A DNA stretch of 64,000 nucleotides from assembly GCA_025617375.2 (NCBI GenBank), contig JAMYGW020000007.1, positions 1,674,001 through 1,738,000 on the forward strand. The letters run 5' to 3'. The first letter of the stretch is position 1. Each line of letters starts with the position of its first letter. Source of the stretch: Acarospora socialis (Eukaryota > Ascomycota > Lecanoromycetes > Acarosporales > Acarosporaceae). Made by a program: the position numbers and the translations under genes. The notes below the pieces were generated by a model. That model saw only the letters and a list, made by a program, of their open reading frames with translations, had not been told where the DNA came from and ran no database searches. Below, in pieces: positions 12,449-24,848 of the stretch.

Positions 12449-13488
12449 CTCTGCGAGTTACTTGTTTTACTGCCTTACAAGGCACCGCTCTCCTATGTTA
12501 CCAAGTTAATCAGATCGATTTGTCCGCAGGCAAGTTGCAGTTCATATATCCTGCACTTCGACGCGGAACTCAAGTGGCCCAGCGGGGCCTCGTCCAGAAC
12601 CCGACATCTTAAGCTCTTCAGCTCCAGAGCCTCACACCGTACGCATACTCCAACAGGACACGAGCAGCATGATAGCGTCCAGCCTCTCCTTCTCTTGGCA
12701 AATGCGCATTTCCTCAACACGAGGCTCGCGTGCAACCCTACCCCCCTGTCCAACAAACATAGCATAAAGCCCCCGTCCGCATTAAGCATAACCAAGGCCC
12801 TCCCGCACCCCAAAACGGAACATATTCCAACAGCCATCAAACTCTGCCGTCGTAAACCAACATGATTGGAACCCTCCCCCTGCATCAGACCACCACCACG
12901 AGTCCAGACCCTCCTCTTCGCCTAACATCAGATTCAGAGATTTCGCACGAGCGTACATATACGACCTCGTGCGACCTGCCAAGCACGTGGCGGCCGACCT
13001 CTTGGGATCCGGCGGACAAGGCTGACCATTCAGAGTCGTCGATCAAAGGCCGTCGGGACAAGACCCTGCATCGATGCGTACACTAGGTATATGTCGTTGA
13101 TGCAGGTATCAGGAGATTCGTGCATGGATCTATCTATATTCGGATAAAAGGGGGAGATGGGGAGATGTGCCCTGGCAGGGTCTCGGCTGTATTTCCAATG
13201 TGCACGGTTAGGAGTACGGAGTTGTGTGACATCGGCGCTCTAACTTAGGTACAGTACTACCTAGTCGGTGAGTGTTTACCTGCCCTAGATTGTAGGCCAA
13301 ATAATAGATACAGTACACTCTCGCAATGAGTTTTCATTGTTTAGATGTCGATAGAAGAGTGCGTAGCATAGAATAAAACTGTTTGCGATCAACAAGAAAC
13401 AATTAAGTCCATAGGATGTTCATTTTAAGGTTTGATCTTTGGGCTCATTTGTTGATATATGTGTCGCTGATTGGGCATCGGTGAACAC

Positions 13489-13498
13489 TACCTAGGTA
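13489..13498. repeat. Palindrome TACCTAGGTA
   Basis: This is a perfect 10-bp palindrome in intergenic DNA. The same word recurs exactly at 63204-63213 and 63335-63344. Confidence 0.6.
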
Positions 13499-13610
13499 AG
13501 GCGCCTAGCAGACCATAAACTGTATCTAAGGTGTGCGTCGGTCCGGTAAGTGATTGAGGAAGGTGATGCGCCGCGTTGTCGGGATTGCCGATACGGTGCA
13601 TTAGAGAGAT

Positions 13611-13622
13611 TACCTTAAGGTA
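13611..13622. repeat. Palindrome TACCTTAAGGTA
   Basis: This perfect 12-bp palindrome is a spacer variant of TACCTAGGTA and lies 113 bp from a copy of that word. Confidence 0.6.
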
Positions 13623-14267
13623 GGTGTTTGGAGCCGCAATCTTGGGATCAGTCGGTGGGGGCTCCGTCGGGGACCCTGAAGTCAGGTAATTCATCTGCCC
13701 CTTGTCCGTCATTATTATTTCTACACAGGCACAGACCAATGTCTTTTTAGATTGAACTAATTTCTAGGCTTCATATATCTGGCCTGTAGTCCACAGTGTC
13801 GAGATATCTCACAGAGGTGCAGAATATATGTAGGAAGAGAGTTTGGTGGGTGAGGAGAAGGATTGGAAGATCGGGGGTGGTGAGGGAGCCGTGAGGGACC
13901 GGGATTGGGAATTTGGAGTAGGTTTTGGTGATGGGCGAGATAGGGTATAGAAAACAAGAATTGAAGCGGTTATGAGTTTCGATAAGTTGAGCGGAGAACG
14001 GGTCTGGAGAGATGCTGGAAGCGTAGACATTCTATGATGTGGACAACTGCCAAGAGCAGCTTTCCATCTAACACCCTGATCAACAGAAGGGGTGTGGGGC
14101 TTGCAGTTGGCCGCTGATATGCACACATAGATGCTAAAACCCTCACTATGTAAAGCCATATACACAACCCCATCCCACCGAGTCTTACGCCTGTACACGA
14201 CACGGTTACCCTCCGGATATTCCAAGAAGGGCCCTCCAAAATGCCTATGATAAAGCGAACCATCCCA

Positions 14268-17185
14268 TTAAGTATCCATACCTTTCCCCGCTGCCTTGAT
14301 AACAAGCACGCTCGCCTTGACGCCCATAGCCAATATCAACTCCGCCACATCACCCAAACACTTCCTCCGCTCCGGCACCACAGCGGCGCTACCCGAGCCC
14401 GTCAGGGACGCTAGTTCGCGCTCGAAAGGACCATGAGCTCCCTTGCCCACGATTACGAGATCTCCGGCGTTTTTAGGGCTGGTTCCGACTTCGAGTTGGG
14501 CGCGTGAAAGCGCCTCTCGCGCTGGATGAGTGGTGTCCAGTATGTCGAAAACGACACGGGATGAGAGAGCCGAGGGGAGGGAATCGCGTAAGGAGGCGAA
14601 GAAGCTACCGTCGCGCTCCTTGTTTGGGACAGTGCTTGGCTCGGGGAGAGTGCTGGCCGACTTGTTGATCTCCATACTTTCTGTTGTGCGTGTGCGGGAA
14701 GGCGGAGACAGCGACGCTTCGGATTCCGTAGGGTTGGCTACGGCGGGAGCAGAAATGTAGATGATCGTTGCCGTAACGGTAGGGTTCTGCGCCAGCTGCA
14801 AGACGAAACGCAAGGCCACGCGATCGTCAGCGCCGCCAAAGTATGGGAAGAATATGTGATGGCTCCTGTCGGCGATTGGGGTCGAGATAGTTACGTCGCG
14901 AGCGCTTCGCATACTGAGTCCGGTGACTGTTCTGTTTAGCGTCCGTTCCGTATCCCTAGATGCTCCGCCGAAACCCCGGTTGACGAATATCGCGGTGTTA
15001 CACCATGCCTTGGCCAGAGCGTTTGCGATAAATTGATTGTGCGGACTACTCGTGAATCTATTCTCTGTACTATCGAGAAGCGAGCCTTGCCCGTCATTGA
15101 CGCTCCCTGTCTCACTCCAAGGAATGAGAACCAGGTCGGAAGAGAGATCGGACGCTTTACTCGTCAGGGTGTCAGCGTAAGAGCCCTCCGGAATGACTGC
15201 CACACCCCCGGAGACTGCGACATTGTTCAGTTGACCGAATGTGCGGAAGATGTTGACGACTGGGTCTTGTACGGCATACTCGTCAGCCTCAGAGACTTTC
15301 ATGACTGATGAAGTACGTTCGGTCAGTTCGAGCATGCGGACACCGTGGACTTCAAGAATCCTTCGCCGTCTGATGGAAGGTGTTGCCTCTGTCGTATCAG
15401 AATTCTCCTCCGGGATACTGCTAGCTTTAAGTGGATGAACCTTTGGAGTAGCTTCCAAAGAGCTGTTCAGGTTGAGTAATGTAATGAGAGTGAGTAGACT
15501 TGGTAAACTGTCGAGTCGGAGGTTGACAAGAAGTCTGCTGATTTGAGTACTCTGCAGCTTCTCGAGGGTAACAGTATCCTTGTCTTGCTGCTCTTCTGGT
15601 ATAAGTCGCGTACCATCCCAATCGATCTCTCCACGCTTCCAGGATTCAAGCTTCTTCTGATACCACGGAGGGTACAAAGCAGCCGTCAGTGGTGTTGTCG
15701 CGAACGTGGTAATAAGTGCCATAACCACGAAGATCGTAAACGTTCGAGTGCTTAGGATTTTGGCACCAAGCCCGATGTTCTGTCCTTATGAGTTACGGCT
15801 CCTGTGGAACGGGTGCTTGTGCTTACCAGAACAATCAGTTCCACTAGTCCTTTGCAGCTCATCAAAGCACCAATGGTAAAGCTCTCTCTCCAGACAAGCC
15901 TGCAGCACCGCGCAGCGAGGGCTCCACCAATGAACTTGGCCGAAAATGCCACAGCGATAACACAGATCACATAAGCCCAAGTGATGCCATCATTGAGCAG
16001 TCCAATATTGGTACTGAGTCCGGAAAGGGCGAAGTAGAGTGGTAGAAAAAGCACGCTGACCAAATCTTCCACCTTTTCCGTAAGCTTGATGGCGAAGCCA
16101 CCATCGTGGGGGCACATCAAGCCGACGAGGAAAGCACCGAAAATGGGATGGACACCGATGATGCCAGTGAAGAACGCAGACGTCAGAGCCATAAGCAAGG
16201 TTAGAGCCACGACTGTCTGTGTGGGTCCATTCTGAAGGCTTCCAGTACGCCTCAAGATCCACATAAACGCAGGTCGAACGGCATAAACCAGAAATAGTGT
16301 CCAGGCAACACATGTTAGCAGAACCCAAAGCGCCGTTAATCCGGTACTGGCGTTGACAAGCGCAACACAGAGGGCGAGAAGAATCCAGCCAACAACATCA
16401 TTTCCCACTCCCGCTGACAGAACAATAACTCCAACCGGGGTGCTGAGCAATTTAAGCTCACTTAAGATTCGGCAAAGGACAGGGAACGCCTTATACTATC
16501 AGCACAAATGCCAAGTCAGCACCAAGACAAGGTTCTCACCGTGATTGCCGTTGCTACACCAATGAATAACATGTAAACCCCAAAGTTGATCGGCTTTGTC
16601 CCTGGCTCATCCTTGAACTGATTATAGAGTCCATAGGCAATTGCGCACCCGAGTCCGAAAGGTAAAGCCATACCAGCCGCTCCGACGCTCAGTGCGACCT
16701 TCCAGTTGCTCACAAGGAACCTCAAATCAACTTCCAAGCCCACCAAGAAGAGGAAGAGAATCAGACCGATATTCGCAACCAGACTAAGCGTGGGCATGGA
16801 AGCGGCCGGGAAGATGGCATCTGTGAACCCAGGTATTCGACCCATGACCGAGGGACCGAGCAAAATGCCCCCAATAACCTCAGCGATAACACGAGGTTGT
16901 CGGAGTTTGGAGAGAGGAAAGTGCAACAGACGGCAGAAGATGATGATAATGCCAGCCTGCCATTGGAAAGGTCAGCTTCTGGACTCAATCAATCAGACCA
17001 GGTCGTAGAGTACTGGCCTGTATGATGAATATGGTGACAGGATTCTTCGAATCATAGTGCGATGGATTGGCTCCTTCGAGGATTCCTCCTTGCGGAGTAG
17101 CCCTAGCAGAGCTCGTAGATCCAGCGGCCAACGAACTCGTGGCGACCATACTTTTTGTTACCGTCGATGCTATTGATGAAGCCAT
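14268..17185 (-). CDS. kha1: Kha1-type K+/H+ antiporter
   Basis: This is a monovalent cation/proton exchanger of the CPA2 family, in yeast located in the Golgi/endomembrane system, which moves K+ against H+ for pH and potassium balance. Four exons (17185-17018, 16956-16540, 16489-15827, 15779-14268) are all in phase 0 and give 919 residues, close to yeast Kha1. Introns 2 and 3 have good sites (GTGAGA...AAG; GTAAGC...CAG). The first intron (17017-16957) restores the conserved [20 protein letters not shown] region only if a GC donor (CAG|GCCAGT) is used. About a dozen membrane segments occupy residues ~45-450, including family blocks such as [19 protein letters not shown] and GVGNDVVGW. The C-terminal ~400 residues are cytosolic and low in hydrophobicity, with universal-stress-like features as in other fungal homologues. 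The identification rests on strong resemblance to the family. Confidence 0.92.
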
Positions 17186-18288
17186 GTCGAATATATTATG
17201 AATTCCGAATATGCAGAGATGGAAGGAAATGTATTAGAAGACCGGGCGCTCAAGGCAAGATGCAAGGCTCGGTTGAGTGAAATCGACGTCTGAAGCTTCA
17301 GAGGTAGAAGATAATCGAATATCAAGGCCTTCCCTGAGTAAATACCGAAAGTCGGGCATGGCCTCGTTGTAGGTATCAGCTGCCCATCTTACGTCCATGT
17401 GTTTGGATGAATGCGGCATGACTGGACGTCCCGCTTTGTGGCGTCTGGGCATGCTTTAGTCAGCAACAACAAGCAAACTGAACCTGTGGAGGTTTCAATT
17501 CATTTATTTGAAGGGAACCTGGAAACAAAAGAAACAATGTACCTTGGTCACCGCTGTTTAGGTACGAGTCCCAGTTCATGCATCGCTTCGGAAAGATACC
17601 TACCTTATCAGAGCGGATACTCGCATGACAGCTACGCACCATTAATAGAACCTCGAGGGTTAAAGTGGGGTGTTGATCTAGATCTTTGCTGACAAAGCGG
17701 CCCCCTGCCTCACAGTACGAGGGATCATATCAACATGCTCGGGCATAAGGTTTTCCTATGGACTCAAGATCTCTGCTTCGTGAATCTGGATAGATATCCA
17801 GTGTGCTGTCACTGCGGTGGTAACCAGCCAGATACCCAGAGCTAATGTTGTTTGTAGGTATTTTAGCCAGCAGATCCACAACTACCTAAGGTATCTAAAG
17901 CACGTTGGCTCAGCGTTATGCTATGGCGAAAAATGGCCTGCTTAACATGTCTCGTAAATAGCTGAAATTGTTGGCCGAGGGCTTCCTGTTGCTACGCGGT
18001 GTTATAGCTCTTAGGACACGACAGCATCAAATACTTCGAAGCTGAATTCAGAGCAAATATCAGTTAGAGGAAGGCTTTCGCGATGGCATAGTGAGCCTCT
18101 ATCGTCGCTCTCTCATTGGCCTTCAAAATGTGTCAGTGTGCTGCGTGGTCAACAGGGGTGTTTTTCAGCCTCGTTGAGACCCCGCTCACCTTGCGGCGTA
18201 AGGATGGGACTACTCGTATTTCCTGCTTCAACTGGGAGAGCAACAAAAACACATTCGCTATATTCTAGGGAAACGACCTTCTCGCATT
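17186..18288. other. Intergenic region between divergent kha1 and NLR
   Basis: No gene was recognised. It should hold both promoters. A near-palindrome, TACCTAAGGTA, lies at 17883-17893. Confidence 0.5.
17883..17893. repeat. Palindrome TACCTAAGGTA
   Basis: This 11-bp inverted word (the two arms share one centre base) belongs to the same TACCT/AGGTA family as the copies at 13.5 and 63.2 kb. Confidence 0.5.
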
Positions 18289-21200
18289 ATGAATCCGAAG
18301 ATGGGTCTAACGGTTTTGCATCCAACGGGGGAGGCTGGGACGCAGAAGGATCTGAGGGTTGAGTAAGTCATGCCCGTTTCTGGGAGTCTGTTGTCTCTCC
18401 ACTTTGGAGACACTGGTATGCCTTCAGCGTTACGGATACTTATCCTAAGCGTCTTCCAGTATCGTCGCTGTGCACGGACTCAATGGGGATCCCATAGAGA
18501 CGTGGACAAACCACGAAACAAATGCATTCTGGCTCAAGGACTTTCTTCCCTTGGACATCGTTGGTGCCAGGGTTATGACATTTGGTTACAATGCCGACGT
18601 CGCATTTGGAAATACTACGGCGGATATCAATGACCATGCGAAAGACTTACTCAGCAGTCTAGTCGACAAGCGGGAAGAAGATGAGGTGAGCTGTTCGTGT
18701 TTGCCGTTGCAGCTGCAGCAAAGTCTGATGTAGAGGGACTAGGAAGCATCGCGACCTCTTATATTCATTGCTCACTCGCTAGGTGGCATCATCGTGAAGA
18801 AAGTAAGGCGCTGTACGCAAGCAGTGAGTCCGAACACTGATAATGAATATTATAGGCTCTCTTTGAGGCACACATCGAAGCCCGATATCACACTCTCTTC
18901 AAATACACCCTCGGAATCGTGTTCCTGGGAACTCCGCATCGAGGGAGCGGGAAAGCAACTTATGGTGACATACTTGCTAATGTTGCTACCGCCGTGATGC
19001 ACAAACCTAGCTCCCGTCTCACCGGCGCTCTGAAAACTAACAGTCCCGAGTTACTGCAACTCACCTCCCAGTTTAGGCATCAGCTGCCTAATTACCAAGT
19101 GGTTTGCTTCTACGAGATGAGACCAACGAAACCGTTCTCTAGCTTGGTGAGTTAGTCTGTTGTCGAGGGACGTCCTTCTGCTAAGTCAACCCAGATCGTT
19201 GAAAAGCATTCCGCACTCTTGGAGGTTGATGGGGAAGACCAGATACCGGTAGATGCGAATCACAGAGACATGTGCAAGTTTGCGGGACGCGACGATGATG
19301 TGTACGAGAAGCTTTTTAAAAGGCTAGGACGAATGGTGAAATGGAAAGGTGTTGAAATTGATTCTGGACGTACGTGAATATGATGATTGTCGCTGTCACT
19401 TCATGTGTAGACAATCTCAATGACATTCATGACTAGTTCGTGTGACCAAATCCCGCAATAAGCATTACGTGCTTCCCCGCCACGTGAGCCCCAAATTCAC
19501 CGGCCGCGAGGAGATATCCCAGAAGCTCAAAGAAGCGTGCTTATTAAAAAGGGTTCAAAAGATACAGAGAAGAGTCGTGTTGTATGGGATGGGCGGATCG
19601 GGAAAGACCCAGATTTGCTTGAAATTTGCGCAGGACCATCGCGATCAGTAAGCGCTAGATCCTTAAGGCCATTGGCAACTATCTGCAGTGGCATTGCGCG
19701 CTGACCGATTTTTAGCTTCTGGGGCATCTTCTGGATTGATGCAAGCAGCAAGGAGACTGCGGAGCGAGGATTCGTGGAGATAGCTCAGATCTGTGGACTT
19801 GACCCAGACTTCACCGCTGTTAAAATATGGCTTGCCAATCTCGAGGATCCATGGCTGCTGATAATCGACAACGCTGACGATCCCTGGATGAACGTTAGCA
19901 GATACTTCCCGCCTGGCGATAGGGGTACGATCTTACTGACTACTCGCAATCCTGATTGCAAAATTCACGCAGAATGTGGCTCATTCGAGATTCGTGAGAT
20001 GGAACTTGACGATGCGATTACCTTACTTTTAAGAACAACCGAAGCGGAGGATGTTTTCGACGCTAGAAACTTGGCAACACCCGTGGTGGAGACCCTCGGT
20101 TGCCTTGCCCTTGCGATTGTCCAGGCTGGCGCTGCCATTAGGCAGGGGCTTTGCAATTTGGAGAATTATTGTGCCGTCTATACTCTTCATCGAAAAGAGC
20201 TGCTGAGCCATCTGCCTGTCCAGGCTAGTGATGACTACAAGTACACCGTTTATACAACTTTCGAGATATCTATCAAGATGATTGAGAATATGGCGGACGA
20301 CACTTCCCGCAATGCTATCGAGCTCCTGCAACTGTTCTGTTTACCCCATTATGATGGAATGTCCGAAGAACTTTTCAAACAGGCCTGGAAGAACATGGGA
20401 GATGAGGGACTTACGGACTGGGAATCGTCACTCCAGCTCGGCGTGCTTCGTCAAGATACCTCTCAGGAATGGGACATGTATCTGACTCGGAAAGCGATCA
20501 GCCTTCTGTCATCATTCTCCCTTATCACTATCAGTAGGACTGGAGATCGCATCTCCATGCATCCACTGGTACACGTCTGGGCTTGGAGTAGGATGAATGA
20601 GGATGAGCAAAATCGGCGTTGGCTCCAGGCCGCTTTAACCCTATCTATGTCGATTCGGCTGAAATTTGACTCTGTCGACTACCAATATCGAAGATTCGTC
20701 TTACCTCATATCGATGCCTGCCTCAGTCTTCGCACCGCCGATTTATTGTTTGTTGAGGGAGACGGGCACGAAGAACGGCTTGAAATGGCTTCTAAGTTTG
20801 TACTTGCGTATGAAGAAGCTGGTCGATGGAAGAGAGTGATTGATCTACGAGAAAGGATGGTGGAGGGGTACAGAAACGTACTGGGTGAAGGGCATGCTCT
20901 GACTTTGCGTGAAAAGTCCTATCTTGGAGATCGCTATCGGCGAGCGGGTGAGGTGCCGAAGGCTCTGGGGATCCTCGAACAAGTTCTAAAAGCACAGAAG
21001 GGAATGCATAGTAAGGAACATGAAGATGTTCTTTATACAATGAATTCACTTGCATCCTGTTACTCTGACCTTGGTCGACATCATGAGAGTAAAATTCTCA
21101 ATGAAGAGGTACGAGATATCAGGACAAGAAAATATGGCGAGGAGGACTCTGAAACACTCACCTCAATGAGCAATCTTGCAATCAACTATAGTGAGCTAGG

Positions 21201-22383
21201 TCAATTGCAGAAGGCCACAGAACTCAAAGAGAAGGTGTTTGAGATAAGAAAGAGAGCACCGGGTGAGGAACATCCTGACACACTCAGATCAATGTACAAT
21301 CTTGCAGTCAGCTATGATGAGCTGGGTCAATGGCAGGAGGCCAAAGAACTTTGGGAGAGGACGCTAGAGTTAAGGACAAGAGTACTGGGCAAGGAACATC
21401 CTGACACACTCAGATCAATGTACAATCTTGCAGTCAGCTATGGTGAGCTGGGTCAATGACAGGAGGCTGCAGAGCTCGAGGAGAGGACGCTAGAGTTAAG
21501 AACAAGAGTACTGAGTGAGGAACACCCTGACACGCTTGACTCAATGCACAATCTTGCAATCAGCTATAGTGAGCTGGGTCAATGGCAGGAGGCCAAAGAA
21601 CTTTGGGAGAGGACGCTAGAGTTAAGGACAAGAGTACTGGGCAAGGAACATCCTGACACACTCAGATCAATGTACAATCTTGCAGTCAGCTATGGTGAGC
21701 TGGGTCAATGGCAGGAGGCTGCAGAGCTCAAGGAGAGGACGCTAGAGTTAAGAACAAGAGTACTGAGTGAGGAACACCCTGACACACTTGACTCAATGCA
21801 CAATCTTGCAATCAGCTATAGTGAGCTGGGTCAATGGCAGGAGGCCAAAGAACTTCAAGAGAGGACACTAGAGTTAAGAACAAGAGTACTGGGTGAGGAA
21901 CACCCTGACACACTTGATTCAATGAACAATCTTGCAGTCAGCTATGGCAAGCTGGGTCAAGGGCAGAAGGCGGCAGAACTTGAAGAGAGGACACTGGAAT
22001 TAAGGACAAAGGTACTGGGCAAGGAACACCCTAACACACTTAACTCAATGAACAATCTTGCAATCAGTTATAAAAAGCTGGGTCGAGTCGAAGAGGCAAT
22101 CCGGATTTGCGATAAGGGTCTGGAAATAAGCATGTGGACTTTGGGCGAGCAGGATCCTGAAACTGTCAGATTCCAGGAAAGGCTTGCAAATCACCGTCAA
22201 GCGTCAACTCCATCTCCGGAAGTACCTGCGCCGGATTCTATGTCTCAGAACACCACGAATGTGTCGCACGGGCTTGTTATGCCTCAAAACACCACGAGTT
22301 TGTCGCTTGTTGTGAGACCCCGGAAGAGATGGCATCCACGCAGATTGTTGACAAAACTGCGTCCGCCGACAGGCTCCGAATAG
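18289..22383 (+). CDS. NLR: alpha/beta hydrolase, NB-ARC, TPR; in-frame TGA
   Basis: A fungal NOD-like receptor, presumably for non-self recognition. Exons run 18289 (or 18301)-18362, 18460-18685, 18743-18802, 18856-19146, 19195-19369, 19437-19647 and 19716-22383. All junctions keep frame and four introns show CTGAY or CTGAC branch sites. Numbering from the ATG at 18301: residues ~20-270 are a SesB-like alpha/beta hydrolase with IVAVHGLNGDP and the nucleophile motif AHSLGG (Ser108), then FLGTPHRGSG. An NB-ARC follows with Walker A GMGGSGKT at 322-329 and a Walker B-like LLIIDNADD. The rest is helical and ends in TPR units of 42 residues. Codon 923 (21457-21459) is TGA where all sister units but one have TGG (Trp; Gly in the other). 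The frame is otherwise open for 308 more codons to 22383. Either the receptor is shortened to 922 residues, the allele is dead, or the base is an error. It is not a CpA-type RIP change. Confidence 0.88.
21163..22170 (+). repeat. 126-bp tandem array encoding TPR units
   Basis: Eight units start at 21163, 21289, 21415, 21541, 21667, 21793, 21919 and 22045, each 126 bp (42 codons). The middle ones are nearly identical. A 252-bp higher-order period is visible: the pair at 21415+21541 matches the pair at 21667+21793, and units 21415 and 21667 differ at only three positions, all transitions. The first and last units are diverged. This is the pattern of highly internally conserved repeats known in fungal NLRs, which change copy number by unequal exchange. 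Confidence 0.9.
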
Positions 22384-23564
22384 GCGTTGTTCAATGCAAA
22401 AGACTCCGTCGCTTGTCTTTCTTTGGCAACTTCCCTGACCAATGTCAGATATGTCACTAAAACTTGGCGGCGGACCCAGCGGTATATTGACGTCGAAGGG
22501 ATATATCTCGCCGTCAGGGCTATGTTCAGTATTGCTATCGCTGGTCTCGATATGCAGCACAGACTTCAGCACCGCTTTCATCTGGGTCATTGCTCAGCTC
22601 GAAGCAGGAAGAGAAAACCCCACTACCAACGGGCGTTGCTACGTACAAGCCAAACCCACAGCACTGAACTATCATCGAAGAAGACAAAGGCACGCCACCC
22701 TGAATGTGTTTTCTAGAGGGGCCAGAATTGAGCAATACCTACGCTTCTAGCTCTGGGGGTGAGAGGAATGTTTCCATCGATGTTGAATTTTGTCGAGACT
22801 ACCTTTACCTGTGCTTGTCTATGTTTCCTGATCTTTGCACTGGGATGGACTTGAATCTCTCAAGTGCTGTTCTTAGTTGGTCTGATTACGATCAAGTGTT
22901 TCTTTGATGGGGCTACGGAGATGGTTGTGGAGCAAGGAGTCGGATATTTCGAGGTTTTCATATTGCTTGCTCGGGCTACGAAACGAAAGGACATGAAGGG
23001 GTGGGACTCACACTGAGAAACTCAACGTGGTCTAGTCGGTGCCCTGATCTAAGAATAGGAGATGGGAAGATGCTCGTTGTGACCTGCTGGATTGGTATCA
23101 CAACACAGTACTCTGTGATTCCAGCATTGTTGTTTCGACACCTGCTTCAGCCGCAAAATTGCACTATTGTTTCATATAACTGCTCACCATGTATCTTTAC
23201 TTGTTCAAGTTAGTTGGCAATCATCTTTCCGGACATGCTTCTATGGCTGAATGTCCGACGTTATCTTTTTACCTGTATACAATTTTAGGTAACCAACTCT
23301 CGTTTGATCTTCTTGATGAGACTGCTCCGCAGAATTCATAGGCCCGAGATCCGATTGGGTCTGTGCGTCGCGAGAATAAACGGAACGGAAAGCCCAAGGC
23401 GCTTTTCCAAGGCCACCGCCGCTCTGATTTCCCCTGTTCGAATGCTGTTTCTCCTTCATAGATAAGGAACATTCCAACGGGTTCGTCTCAATCGAGCCCA
23501 ATTGCATCTGCCAGCGTCCAATAACGGCGCCAAACACCGTTCTCCCATCGCAATGGTTCACGTT
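22384..23564. other. Intergenic stretch after the NLR
   Basis: Several plus-strand ORFs of about 100 codons follow the NLR stop, but none shows a recognisable domain, a splice-linked partner or conserved motifs. I see nothing supportable. Confidence 0.45.
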
Positions 23565-24584
23565 CTATTCAAAGGTCATCGGTACCTTTCTCCATGAGTA
23601 CGGATTAGGATCCGCCGCTACGAGCGGCCCCATTAGCTCCTTCTTCCTCAGCAAGAATCGCATTGTAGGGTACAGAGCATATTCCTTCGGTGGTCCGATC
23701 CCGGTAAGCTGGAGCCCCTCTGCCTCCTCTTCTTCTAGGATTTCCCATCCCTGTTCTTCAATCAGCCCCCGTTGCTCCCTAAACGGTTCCCGGTAGCTTT
23801 CCGCCTTCCATCGCACCTCTATAGGCCTGCACCGAGAATCCGACGTGTATTCCACACGCCACTTTTCGATCAAGTTCGGCAGATCCATGCTGAAGTGGCC
23901 CAATTCAACATCTTCCCGCTGGGTGACGAGTACGACGCCAGGGATTGAGTCAAAGCTGAGTTTTAGATAGATTGTCAGCTTTGGACCGCCGTCGCATCGA
24001 CCGAAGATTGAAAGAATGGTTTCAATAGCGGGGTTAATGTTGTCCACTTCACCCTCCGGAGAAGATTTAGATGGGGCAACGAAGTATGGGTTGCGTGGAA
24101 AGAACTCGTTTGAAAAACTAGTGGGTATCCTCTGACGCGTTCCGTCCCGTCGCTGCCATGCCCTTGAAGGTCTCCGCACGCCCACCTCTAACTGTGTAAG
24201 AGATCCTCGGTTCTTCTCGCCGATGGCGTCAAGCCAGGCAATGACGGGAAGATAATTATGGTCGCCATGAAAGGAAAACACGTTTTTGCCGTAAAATATG
24301 CTGGCAACTTCGGGGGCTACGGTGCGGTTGCATCGGAGGAGACTGAGCGTCAGATTTCGAACGCTCGAGGCCATAGCTTCGCGATCAAACTCAAGCAAAT
24401 AAGGTACTCGCAATTGTCGAAACCCACGCGGGAATTGAGCAGACCACACAATGATGGGTGACGGGGCGACAAGACAGAGCATATAGATTTTGTTACGGAT
24501 TTCTGGCGGCATGGTTAGGAAGGTCGTTTGTTCCTTGCCGGGTTGCTCCATCTCATTGTAGGAAGATCCGGACGTTGGCGACAT
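23565..24584 (-). CDS. F-box-like / 2EXR-type protein
   Basis: A single-exon frame of 339 residues. Near the N terminus, residues ~21-35 read TFLTMPPEIRNKIYMLCL, the F-box-like motif (FLxLPPEIRNxIY) that opens a very large family of mould proteins. This is followed by a segment with LLRCNRTVAPEVASIFYGKN, which is typical of that family (parent-copy and extreme-residue pattern before the conserved FYGKN block). The C-terminal half is acidic with an EEEEAEG patch. Such proteins may work as ubiquitin-ligase adaptors, but most are uncharacterised. Its 5' end lies about 140 bp from the start of the longer frame of the divergent AAA+ ATPase gene. The start is the first ATG; MEQPGKEQ (residue 12) is an alternative. 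Confidence 0.75.
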   Translation of the reverse strand: MSPTSGSSYNEMEQPGKEQTTFLTMPPEIRNKIYMLCLVAPSPIIVWSAQFPRGFRQLRVPYLLEFDREAMASSVRNLTLSLLRCNRTVAPEVASIFYGKNVFSFHGDHNYLPVIAWLDAIGEKNRGSLTQLEVGVRRPSRAWQRRDGTRQRIPTSFSNEFFPRNPYFVAPSKSSPEGEVDNINPAIETILSIFGRCDGGPKLTIYLKLSFDSIPGVVLVTQREDVELGHFSMDLPNLIEKWRVEYTSDSRCRPIEVRWKAESYREPFREQRGLIEEQGWEILEEEEAEGLQLTGIGPPKEYALYPTMRFLLRKKELMGPLVAADPNPYSWRKVPMTFE

Positions 24585-24590
24585 ATTGAA

Positions 24591-24614
24591 AGGTACTGTA
24601 AGGTACTGTAAGGT
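24591..24614. repeat. Short 10-bp direct repeat
   Basis: The unit AGGTACTGTA occurs twice in tandem followed by a partial third. It sits just upstream of the F-box-like gene start, in its 5' UTR or promoter. Confidence 0.7.
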
Positions 24615-24848
24615 CTTACGGATGAGAAAGAATTTACTGTATAGCGACTAGCTAGCAATCTGCGCTTGTGTATCCGATCTGACGTTGTGTTCTTGTAGAT
24701 CGATAAGAAAATCGAAAGTGTATCTATGGGTGACAGTGACGAAGCCCGCTACCTACGTTGTTCCCGAAAAGTTGCGCGCACCGTTAACTGTAGTTTGGGC
24801 TGCACATCTTCACAACTACCACAGCTCACTGTGAGCATTCTCCACTGG

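Larger units (their letters stand above)
12449..14267. other. Long intergenic stretch with palindromic words
   Basis: No credible gene was found in these 1.8 kb; the minus-strand ORFs around 13.8-14.2 kb look like chance frames. It carries two perfect palindromes of the TACCT-AGGTA type (13489-13498 and 13611-13622) and a related word near 13242-13265. Confidence 0.5.

Noticed and set aside
12197-12865. 222-codon plus-strand ORF overlapping the HET-like start
   Set aside because: Antisense to a recognised domain protein, with no motifs and no splice partner.
21457-21459. RIP as the cause of the TGA in the NLR repeat
   Set aside because: The change is G to A with a CpC context on the other strand, not the CpA context typical of RIP, and neighbouring repeats show transitions in both directions.
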